Positions 12,701 to 24,700 of a DNA stretch of 64,000 bases are shown one piece after another. Made by a program: the position numbers and the translations under genes. Each line of letters opens with the position of its first letter. Position 1 is the stretch's first letter. This stretch comes from Nemertoderma westbladi (Eukaryota > Xenacoelomorpha > Nemertodermatida > Nemertodermatidae), in NCBI GenBank assembly GCA_032718475.1, contig JAUCBJ010006766.1, positions 62,001 through 126,000 of the forward strand, written 5' to 3'. Below the pieces are notes generated by a model, which saw only the letters and a program-made list of their open reading frames with translations, was not told the DNA's origin and searched no databases.

Positions 12701-15700
12701 CCACCCCTACCTTCGGGTAGCAGATTGGGGTAGCGCCCACCCCTACCTTCGGGTATCAGATAGGAGTAGCGCCCACCCCTACCTTCGGGTAGCAGATGAG
12801 TAGCGCCCACCAATACCTTCGGGTAGCAGATAGGAGTAGCGTCTACCCCAACTTTCGGGTAGCAGATAGGGGTAGAGCCCACTCCTACTATCGGGTAGCA
12901 GATAGGGGTAGCGCCCACCCCTACCTTCGGCTAGCAGATTGGGGTAGCGCTCACCCCTACCTTCGGGTAGCAGATGAGTAGCGCCCACCAATACCTTCGG
13001 GTAGCAGATAGGAGTAGCGTCTACCCCAACTTTCGGGTAGCCGATAGGGGTAGAGCCCACCCCTACCTTCGGCTAGCAGATTGGGGAAGCGCTCACCCCT
13101 ACCTTCGGGTAGCAGATGAGTAGCGCCCACCAATACCTTCGGGTAGCAGATAGGAGTAGCGTCCACCCCTACCTTCGGATAGCAGATAGTAGCGCCCACC
13201 CCAACTTTCGGGTAGCAGATATGAGTAGCGTCCACCCGTACCTTCGCGTATCAGATAGGGGTAGCGCCCACCCCTACTTTCGGGTAGCAGATAGGAGTAG
13301 CGCCTACCCCTACAATCGGATAGCAGATAGGAGTAGCGCCCACCCCTACCTTCTGGTAGCAGATAGGGGTAGCGCCCACCCCTACTTTCGGGTAGCAGAT
13401 AGGAGTAGCGCCCACCCCAACTTTCGGGTAGCAGATAGGAGTAGCGCCCAGCCCTACTTTCGGGTAGCAGAGAGTAGCGCCCACCCCTACCTTCGGGTAG
13501 CAGATAGGAGTAGCGTCTACCCCTACCTTTGTGTAGCAGATAGGAGTAGCGACCAGCCCTACCCTCGGGTAACAGATAAGAGTAGCGCCCACCCCCTTAC
13601 CTTCGGGTAGCAGATAGGAGTAGCGTCCACCCCTACCATCGGGTAGAAGATAGGAGTAGCGTCCACCCCTACCCTCAGGTAGCAGATAGTAGCGTCCACC
13701 CCTACCCTCGGGTAGCAGATAGGAGTAGCGTCCAGCCCTACCCTCGGGTAGCAGATAGGAGTAGCGTCCACCCCTATCCTTGGGTAGCAGATAGGAGTAG
13801 CGTCCACCCCTACCTTCTGGTAGCAGATAGGAGTAGCACCCACCACTACCTTCGGGTAGCATATAGGAGTAGCGTCCACCCCTACCTTCTGGTAGCAGAT
13901 AGGAGTAGCACCCACCCCTACCTTCGGGTAGCAGATAGGAGTAGCGTCCACCCCTACCTTCTGGTAGCAGATAGGAGTAGCACCCACCCCTACCTTCGGG
14001 TAGCAGATAGGAGTAGCGCCCACCCATACCTTCGGGTAGCAGATAGGAGTAGCGTCCACCCCTACCCTCGGGTAGCAGATAGGAGTAGCGTCCACCCCTA
14101 CCCTCGGGTAGCGGATAGGAGTAGCGTCCACCCCTACCTTCTGGTAGCAGATAGGAGTAGCGTCCACCCCTACTTTCGGGTAGCAGATATGGGTAGAGCC
14201 CACCCCTACCTTCGGGTAGCAGATAGGAGTAGCACCCACCCCTACCCTCGGGTAGCAGATACAAGTAGCGTCCACCCCTACCCTCGGGTAGCAGATAGGA
14301 GTAGCGTCCACCCCTAACTTCTGGTAGCAGATAGGAGTAGCGTCCACCCCTACTTTCGGGTAGCAGATAGGGGTAGAGCCCACCCCTACCTTCGGGTAGC
14401 ATATAGGAGTAGGGTCCACCCATACATTCGGGTAGCAGATAGGGGTAGAGCCCACCCCTACCTTCGGGTAGCATATAGGAGTAGCGCCCACCCCTACTAT
14501 CGGGTAGCAGATAGGAGTAGCACCCATCCCTACCTTCTGGTAGCAGATAGGAGTAGAGCCCACCCCTACCTTTGGGTAGCAGATAGGAGTAGCGCCCACC
14601 ACTACTATCGGGTAGCAGATAGCAGTAGCGCCCACCCCTACATTCTGGTAGCAGATAGGAGTAGCGTCCACCCCTACTTTCGGGTAGCAGATAGGGGTAG
14701 AGCCCACCCCTACCTTCGGGTAACATATAGGAGTAGCGTCCACCCCTACCTTCTGGTAGCAGATAGGAGTAGCACCCACCCCTACCCTCGGGTAGCAGAT
14801 AGGAGTAGCGCCTACCCCTACCCTCGGGTAGCAGATAGGAGTAGCGTCCACCCCTACCTTTGGGGTAGCATATAGGAGTAGCGCCCACCCATACCTTCTG
14901 GTAGCAGATAGGAGTAGCGTCCACCCCTACTTTCGGGTAGCAGATAGGGGTAGAGCCCACCCCTACCTTCGGGTAGCATATAGGAGTAGCGTCCACCCCT
15001 ACCTTCTGGTAGCAGATAGGAGTAGCACCCACCCCTACCCTCGGGTAGCAGATAGGAGTAGCGCCTACCCCTACCCTCGGGTAGCAGATAGGAGTAGCGT
15101 CCACCCCTACCTTCGTGTTTAGCAGCTATCGAAAGAGCAGCCTTCGGGTCGCCTCCGGCTTCGGTCGACTACTGTTTGCTTTGATCAATATGGATGGGTG
15201 ATATCAAAACCCGAAATTTTGAAAAAGATGCCTTACCTTTTTTTGTACTTCTAACGAAATTTTCAAAATATAAATATATAGTCCTCAAGTTTAATTTAAT
15301 AATATGGTGATTGAGTGGACGCATAGGGTTGGTAAAGACACATCACTTTTTTTTTAAATCTGAAAAATGACGTTCACATATTAATCATTTTTCAGATATC
15401 GCATTTTAGATGTTAAAACTATATATTCAGCAATCAAGTAGTTTAACTTCTTCATCTTGTTAATGTAAAGTTAAACACAAGCATTAATGATATGAGTTAA
15501 TACAAAAGGGTAGTACAGTCAACGATAGTAGGACTATGGGATTGGTGAATGAAATGATGAGTATAAAAATGAAAGCTCAAATTTAATTCCTAGGGTGGAT
15601 TGATAAAATCTACCTTTTTTGTTCAAATTAAGTTGGGTTAGTGAAAAGAGGTAATAGTCGAATTATACTAAGTTTCACAAAAATATTTCAACATTCAGAT

Positions 15701-18700
15701 TCCAAACTGTCTGTATAGATTTTCACCCCATTAGCTTTTTTCAAAATGTTTTTTTGGGAGCATTAAGCATTTAGCAATGAATGAAAATAGATTGATAATG
15801 AGTGTTGATAGCTAAGGTGCGTAAATAAAAAAATCAGAATAAAATAATTATTAAAAGTCTCACCTTCAATCAAAGTGTAGAATCCAGTAACTTCTTGTAA
15901 TTTAGTGAAGGTAATTTCGAAATAACTATCCCTCAAAGGATACTCTATAACAACGCCGGAACCGGATGTACTCAGATCTGAAGTCAACCCTGATGCCAGT
16001 TCAACTTCAGCGTAATCTAACCGATCACAGCAATCCCTTTCGCACTCCTCGGGGGGTGGTGTGGGAGGTGGAGTGCCTGGGGGCGGTGTTCCTGGTGGTG
16101 GAGTGCCTGGAGGTGGAGTGCCTGGGGGAGGTGTTCCTGGTGGTGGAGTGCCTGGGGGAGGTGTTCCTGGTGGAGGTGTTCCTGGTGGTGGAGTGCCTGG
16201 TGGAGGTGTTCCTGGTGGTGGGGTTCCTGGTGGAGGTGTTCCTGGTGGTGGAGTGCCTGGAGGAGGTGTTCCTGGTGGAGGTGTTCCTGGTGGAGGTGTT
16301 CCTGGTGGTGGAGTGCCTGGTGGAGGTGTTCCTGGTGGTGGGGTTCCTGGTGGAGGTGTTCCTGGTGGTGGAGTGCCTGGTGGAGGTGTTCCTGGTGGTG
16401 GAGTGCCTGGAGGAGGTGTTCCTGGTGGAGGTGTTCCTGGGGGTGGGGTGCCCGGAGGAGGTGTTCCTGGTGGTGGCGTGCCTGGAGGAGGAGTGCCTGG
16501 GGGAGGTGTTCCTGGTGGTGGAGTGCCTGGGGGAGGTGTTCCTGGTGGTGGAGTGCCTGGAGGTGGTGTGCCTGGTGGAGGTGTTCCTGGTGGTGGGGTG
16601 CCTGGAGGAGGTGTTCCAGGAGGAGGTGTTCCTGGTGGTGGAGTGCCTGGAGGAGGTGTTCCTGGTGGAGGTGTTCCTGGTGGTGGAGTGCCTGGAGGAG
16701 GTGTTCCTGGTGGAGGTGTTCCTGGTGGTGGAGTACCTGGAGGTGGTGTTCCTGGAGGTGGTGTTCCTGGTGGTGGAGTGCCTGGAGGAGGTGTTCCTGG
16801 TGGAGGTGTTCCTGGTGGTGGAGTGCCTGGAGGAGGTGTTCCTGGTGGAGGTGTTCCTGGTGGAGGTGTTCCTGGTGGTGGAGTGCCTGGTGGAGGTGTT
16901 CCTGGTGGTGGGGTTCCTGGTGGAGGTGTTCCTGGTGGTGGAGTGCCTGGAGGAGGTGTTCCTGGTGGAGGTGTTCCTGGTGGAGGTGTTCCTGGTGGTG
17001 GAGTGCCTGGTGGAGGTGTTCCTGGTGGTGGGGTTCCTGGTGGAGGTGTTCCTGGTGGTGGAGTGCCTGGTGGAGGTGTTCCTGGTGGTGGGGTTCCTGG
17101 TGGAGGTGTTCCTGGTGGTGGAGTGCCTGGTGGAGGTGTTCCTGGTGGAGGTGTTCCTGGTGGTGGTGGTCCTGTGGTGGCTGCAATATAAATGGTAATG
17201 CACTTAGGAAAAATGTTGACTTTCAAAGTGATAACTTTCAGTGTTAACACCTGCATTCTATTAAACAATTACACTTAACTAACACAATGTTTATAACTTA
17301 CGCAGCTCATAGCATCCAAGTGCGTTTACATTTAATGTCTTCTCATATAATGGACTGAACATAATCACTGTGATCTTTATACCAACAACATTATCGATAA
17401 CTTCTGGAAGTTGGACTTCGACAGTGTCCATACCAGGAGGGGGGTCAACACTGTATATCTGCATTATATAAAATGTATCTACCATTACATTAACAACACA
17501 TCACATGATCGATTCTCACATATTGTTTAACCAATAAATAATCAGCATTATAATGTGCCATCGACATCACTAACGTAACAATATGCATAACTACGGCGCT
17601 ATATACACATTTAAGAACATACCGTTACAGACTGAAGGTAAGACTGAGGTGTTAGTGGGTCTCCCTGGTGGGGTATATGAGTGGGGGGTCTATCTGAACT
17701 CAATTCGAAATACCCCTCGGAATCAACAGTCATTACAGCAATGGTCACTTGCAGTACTTGTTCTCTATCTTCCAGTTTAAAGTAAAACCTATTGGGGAAA
17801 GAAAATTGTTACTCTCAAAGTCTCAACTCAACTACCTGAAGAAGGTTTATAAGTTACTCTTTGTTCTTTGTTGCTTCTCATTTTGATTTGATTGATCATT
17901 TTATTTGTTTTTCTTGCTCAATATCTTGCTCATTATCAGTCCTTGCTTCCAATGTTGCCTGTTGTATCGCGCTTTTCTTGTTATTACTAAGTATTGATCG
18001 ATATTTCTCGTTTATTGCTCAATGTTGATTGCGGTTCCCATTATTACCTTTCGTATTTTAGCACATACGGTTAAATAATATATTTCATGACAGTTGTAAG
18101 GTTATGCTAGATAGTTCCCATTGATTATTTCATATAGAAGCTAACTTTAAATTATAAGATTAATAAAAGGTCACTTACCTGGTGAGGAAGCTGGGTGTAT
18201 CAAGATTGATAACCAATGAGGCCATATCCTCATTAGGATCCCATCCAGATCCGTCCAATGAGGCGTCTTCGATGGGGTTCCCCTTGGAGTAATAGGCGCC
18301 TACCGGTAGCGTTTCCTCGGGCTCGTCGCAGTAGTCTAAAGGGAATGACAACCATTGATAGTAGAGGCAGGAACAAAACCGTGATCGTACGAGACCGGGT
18401 GATGGGGGAGGTTCAATCCAGCTCGTACGAGACCGGGTGATGGGGGATGGGGGAGGTTCAATCCAACTCGTACGAGACCGGGTGATTGGGGATGGGGGAG
18501 GTTCAATCCAGCTCGTACGAGACCGGGTGATGGGGGATGGGGGAGGTTCAATCCAGCTCATACGAGACCGGGTGATGGGGGATGGGGGAGGTTCAATCCA
18601 GCTCGTACGAGACCGGGGGATGGGGAGGTTCAATCCAATCTCATAACCGTTAGAGAGTGGTTAGGTCAAGCAAAGCGTCATGGTGTTGCCATGGCAATGT

Positions 18701-21700
18701 ATCGAGAAGTAGTCTCGAGTTAAACGATTTTACATAAGCTATACCGGTTTTGTATATTTTTACAGGCGAACCACAACAAGAGAGAGACAGGGGGGGGGGG
18801 CAACTAGACGCAAATCCCATCTTGGCGAATTAATATCCTGCCTCAATGTTAAATTCACAATTTAGGGAAAGGAGAAGGTTATAGCGGCACGTTATTTTAA
18901 CCAAAACAATAAACTAAACACAATAGAACAGGTTGCAGTTTTATTTTTGAGAGTAATCAGCTGTTATTTCCGTCGAATTTCCCCTGGAGAGGGATGAAAT
19001 TTTATTGCGTCCAGTCCCCCCCCCCCCCCCCCCCCCCCTATCTGCAACAAGAGATATGAACTTACCGCAGTCCGATGGTTCGTCGATGCAGGACTCGCAC
19101 TGGCAGACTCCGTCGCAGACCGGTGCGCAAGCACCGTCCCCACAGAGAACCTCCCCTGGTTCACATGTTGGAGCCACCGTGGTTGGGCAATCTGGTTCAA
19201 TGAATTCCTCGCAATCACAACTGCAAAGATGATTAATTGTGTAATTGATATCCATCATAACAATAATAACAATAGGCGAGCCCGCATAGCCCTTTGCGCT
19301 TTTCGAGCTCTTGCAACTTTCACAACCCTAATTGTTAATTTTAGAAACTTATTGTTTCGTTTTTAACGGTATAAAAAATTGGAACGCTTTGCATAATGAT
19401 ATAAAAAACCTAGATAATCAACATTCTTTTAAATCTGCAGTTAAATCTCACCTCCTAATATGAAAATAGGTACAATAATGATACAGTAAGTTTATTAGGT
19501 AATTCATAATTTACTGTGTACAAGGCGTTCTAGAACTACTTGTAGTTATAGAACGCCTTGACTGTGTACAAGGCGTTCTAGAACTACTTGTAGTTATAGA
19601 ACGCCTTGACTGTGTACAAGGCGTTCTAGAACTACTTGTAGTTATAGAACGCCTTGACTGTGTACAAGGCGTTCTAGAACTACTTGTAGTTATAGAACGC
19701 CTTGACTGTGTACAAGGCGTTCTAGAACTACTTGTAGTTATAGAACGCCTTGACTGTGTACAAGGCGTTCTAGAACTACTTGTAGTTATAGAACGCCTTG
19801 ACTGTGTACTATAATTGAGCATACAATACATTAAACGCCATTTCCGCTGGCACAAGTTCGTCAAGGTTCATCAAAAATCGCGTCTCAAGTTCGTAAAGTC
19901 GCGTTAAAAGTTTGTCAACTTGTACCAAAAGACGTTTAGAAAGTTCGTAAAGTTGAGCTAAAAGTTCATCAAGTTTCATTAAAAGACTTGTCTCAAGTTC
20001 GTCAAGTCGTGTTAAAAGTTTGTCAAGTTATACCAAAAGTCGTTTAGAAAGTTCGTAAAGTTGAGCTAAAAGTTCATCAAGTTTCATTAAAAGACTTGTC
20101 ACAAGTTCGTCAAGTCGTGTTAAAAGTTTGTCAAGTTGTACCAAAAGTCTTTTCTTAAGTTCATCAAGTTACATCACAATTCCGTCAAGTCGCATCTCAA
20201 GTTCATATATTTACATCAAAAGTTGAGTCACAATTTTGGTTATTTTATAGTTTGATTTATGTGTAACTGGGTGATATACTTAGTATAAAGTGTTCTAGAA
20301 TTGGACGCTTTTGAGACGCGACTTGATGGAACTGTGATGTAACTTGATGAACCCTTTTAGTACAACTTGATGAACTTGACAAACTTTTATCGCGACTTTT
20401 GATGAAACTTGATGAACTTGTGCCAGCGAAAATGACGTTTTAGTTTTAGGTTATTGTAATGATTTTCGGTAATATTGTATTATGTAACCAAGTGACATAA
20501 AGGCAAATTTACAGTTTACCGTCACCGTCAATTCTAAACAAAAAGGAGTTTTCATACGCCCAACAACTATCATATATAATCATTTCAAATTAATTTCTCC
20601 CTCTAGGGGCATCATCAGAGACCAACAAACAAAGCAATTTTTTTGAAAAATTGCTTTGTTGGTTGGTCCCTGATGATGCCCCTAGAGGGATAAATTAATT
20701 GGAAATGATTATAAGTGATAGTTGTTGGGCGTATGAAAACTCCTTTTTGTTTAGAATTGACGGTGACGGTAAACTGTAAGTATATGTCTGGTCGCGCCCT
20801 GCAGGCGGCTTGTCGCTGTTTAAATAATTTCAATAAAGACAAAGCGCTTTTACAAAAAAAAAAGAAACGATAAATGAGATAATAACCGCATATAGTGGAG
20901 TGGTTACTATATTTCGTTACTATATATAATAATTTTATATTTTTCTCAACACGAACCTTTTCTCTCCAGTGCAGAACTCATCCACTGTAATACACTCGCA
21001 AACATCATCGCATTGGCACAGAACTTCGTCATCGGGTGTGCAAGTTGTGCAGCATTCCTCGGGACTCTCATCCGATCCGTCGCCACAATCGTCGTGTCCG
21101 TCACAAACCTAAAGTTATTGTTAAAAAATTAAATTGTCAAATGGCAAAATAATGTTGTCCTACAACAATATTATAATGTGTTTCAAAACCAAAATGTATT
21201 TCAGTTATATTGCTACTCTCAACGTCTACAGATAAGTTTTCCTGATGGAGTTTACAAGCAATCACGCAATCCAATCAAAAGCATCGTTCTTCAGCGGAAA
21301 ATCGATGCCAATAACAGCTGAATACTCTCTAAAAGAAATCTTCAGACTGTTCTATTGGAATACTTATTGTTTTCGTTAGAATATCGTACCACTGTAACCT
21401 GCTCCTTTCCCTTAATTGATAATTTTACATTGAGGCGGGATATTAACTCGACAAGATGGGATTTGCATCAAGTTTCTGCCCTGTGTCACCAAATTATGAG
21501 ATGGAAATATTAACCTTGTAAGGTGGAATACAATATCCCTTCTGTCCGTTACACGTGAACGTTGTGCTGTTACATATGTGGGGGCAATGTGCCGGATCTT
21601 CGTCAATAAGGATTCCTGGCTGATCGCAATCTGGAATCCCATCGCAAATCTTATCTGGAGGTAAACATTTACCCATATTCGGGCATTGCACCATCGGCCT

Positions 21701-24700
21701 CCGGCATTCTTCGCCTATAAGAATACAAAAATAACTATTTACTTTTTCTTCTCTAGTCTTCTCTCACTTTTATCTGGGCCCATTTCAGCATACATATCGT
21801 CCATCTAGCTTCTTCCATAGTGGAATACGGGCATTACTACACCTTGGGTGACAATAGTTTGAGCTATTTTTGACCAGGATTTTATCATGAGGTTTTTTTT
21901 TCTAGAACAAATATTTGACCTTCTGACAGTAGTATGGTATTTTTTTCCAAAAAATGTTCTCGAAAAAAATGTGTTCTAGAACAGAAATATTTATCAAAAC
22001 TGATAACTAACACTTGTTATCAGATAGGGGGGGGGGGAACTGGACGCAATAAAAATTCATCCCTCTCCAGGGGAAATTCGACGCAAATAACAGCTGATTA
22101 CTCTCAAAAAATAAAACTGTAACCTGTTATATTATGTTTAGTTTATTGTTTTGGTTAAAATAACGTGCCACTGTAACCTGCTCCTTTCCATAAATTGAGA
22201 ATTTAACATTGAGGCGGGATATTAATTCGCCAAGGCGGGTTTTGCGTCCAGTTCTCCCCCCCCCCCCCCCCCCCCCAGTCTCCTTGTTCTATAACACTTA
22301 TAAAAAAAATATAAAAAACTAGCTAGTATAAAAAATATCAATTGTGTTCTAGTACAAAAATGAATTGTTCTAGAACAAAAATATTTATCAAATCTAAAAT
22401 GTCATGGAAACATTACTTTTTTTGTTAACAAAAAAAGTATTATTTTTTTGTCAAACCAAGGACTTCTAGTACATAGTATATATTCTATGAATATATACTA
22501 TGTTCTAGAAGTCCTTGGTCAAACTTGTTAACGACTTTGTCAAAAAAAGTTACAACAAATAAAAACGTTAAGATAATTTCTTCGGAAATAACAGAATTAT
22601 TATTATATTATTATTATATGTACGGAGAAACTCTAGAGGAAAACTAAAGCACTTACAATCGTACTCGTCTGAATAATCCCAGCAGTCGTAACTTCCATCG
22701 CATATTTGGTTTTCGGAATAGCAATGAAATCCCTCGTCGCAAACACTTTGATCGGGTGCGCACGTCGGCTTAGCTACGAGATAAATCAATATAGTTATAA
22801 AAAAAATAAAAAATCAAATATTGCCATATTCTCTAAGTTGCATAAGTACTCAACAATTGTAAGTTTAATTACTTATATTTAGTTGTTTTATTTTATTTTG
22901 TTACATTATATCCACTTATCAGCGTTCTGGTCTGGTTCTCGTAACGCAGCAATGTGTACCACTTTTCAGCAGGAGCGGCGGCCTGCTATAGGACGGAACG
23001 CTGCAAAGTAATCTCTAACTTAGTAACAATAAACTTATAGAACCCGTATTGGGTGTTTTCGGTTGATGATAGACTTAAAATTATATGAATTTCAATAATA
23101 TTCCTAAACATAGTACCAGTATTAATTCATGTACCGAGACATTAGGGCCCGCATTCTGTTGCCAAACTTTCAGTACAATTAGGTCCCGCCACTCCCGCGG
23201 GAACTAGACCTAATGTCTCGGTACAATTAGGTCCCGCGGGACGTAATGGCTCGCGGGACCAAATGGCTCATGACCGATAGGATAATTTGACATAATGTAA
23301 TAAAATTACGTGCGCCAAAGTGTGAAAAGAGTGCTATTCAGCGTTTTTGACCCTTGTATACTTATGTAAATACCCCTCGCTGCGCTCGCTCGGTACAAGA
23401 TACACTTGGTTCATAACACTTAAAAATGATACTATTCACACAAAATGCGATCTAAATAGTTTTTATTACAGTTTAGAGTCACGTTGTAAGTATCTAAAAA
23501 AGTTCCGATTGGATTATTATTTATCCTTAGGGTTATTCCGAGATCGCAATTAAAACAGCCACTGCTATATTGTAATATTAACGGGATAACCCTAATTAAT
23601 AAGGGTCCACTATAAAAGTAATTCCATAAATTTATCAGATTAGAACATAATGTCTCAAAGGTTAAGGTTAAACAATTTGGTTTTTGTTGGTGACCTGTGA
23701 GATTAGAACTGTTTGACCGGAATGGGAAACAAATTTCCACCGAGATTCGAATGCCCACTAAACTTTGCAGTAGTTGAACTATACGATATGGCTAGCCGTT
23801 CTGCGCTGCATGGAGGCCCCACTGCTATTGCGTTCGTATCATAATAATGCTAACACAGTACGAGGTAATATAACCTGAAGTATATATCTTTTGGTCTACT
23901 TACTGCAGTTAGCCTCATCTACACCCAAAGCGCAGTCAATGAAACCGTCGCAGTAATAATCGAGACTGCACTCCGTGGTCGCACATTCCTGGTCCACGCA
24001 TTCGAAGTTCGCGTCGCTACAGGTACAGACCTCACAATCGAAGTAAAGCACCGTGCCCGGCGGGTACTTCTTACCCGTGGCCTCGCTGTAACAACGACAA
24101 CCCTCATCCTCGCTATTTGGGTCAACGCACTTATTTCCTACAAAATAACAAACAACAACATTTAGCAATTAATAGGTTTATTATAATTTTAAAATTTTTA
24201 TTATTCAGGTTTTGAAATTAAATTTCTTATCGGAATTACGGTTTTAAATTAAAGAGCCATACTTCGGTACTGTCTTATTGGGATTACGGAAATACGGAAA
24301 ACGCCGGATTCCTGATGACGTGCAATTCCTACATCCTGTTTACGAACACGGGGTGAGTGAGCCGTGGTCATATGAACCGCAATTGCGTGAAATGAAAAGA
24401 TGATTTAAAATTAACATGAAAATAAGTTATCTTACGAATATGGATCTCGGACTGACGATCGCTCGGCAACATCTCGGCAGGAAAATAATTGAACTATATG
24501 TTATTCATGCAATAAAGCTATACTTTATTATCTTATCTCATTGTGAGGACTGATGACTCACCATCTAATACTTGTCCAGCTGGACAGTAGCAACCTTCAA
24601 CACAAGGCATGTCGCAAAATTCGTAAATATTCCCATTAGCGTAATTCTCGCATGTTTGTGGGCATGCAGGACCACAGAGCTAAAAAAATAATTTGATTCA

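Noticed and set aside
11683-15104. Reading frames of 192, 213, 430 and 617 codons on both strands
   Set aside because: They follow from a 36-bp satellite whose length is a multiple of three. The flanking exons join in phase without them and the peptides are pure repeat.
15966-17203. Four other long frames over the Pro-rich exon (for example GGGVP and HHQEH repeats)
   Set aside because: Off-frame readings of the 15-bp repeat. Only the GTPPP frame continues into cysteine-bearing modules and splice-matched exons.
19511-19864. 117-codon Ser/Arg/Thr repeat frame
   Set aside because: Produced by the 48-bp palindromic array. No cysteines or splice sites link it to the gene.
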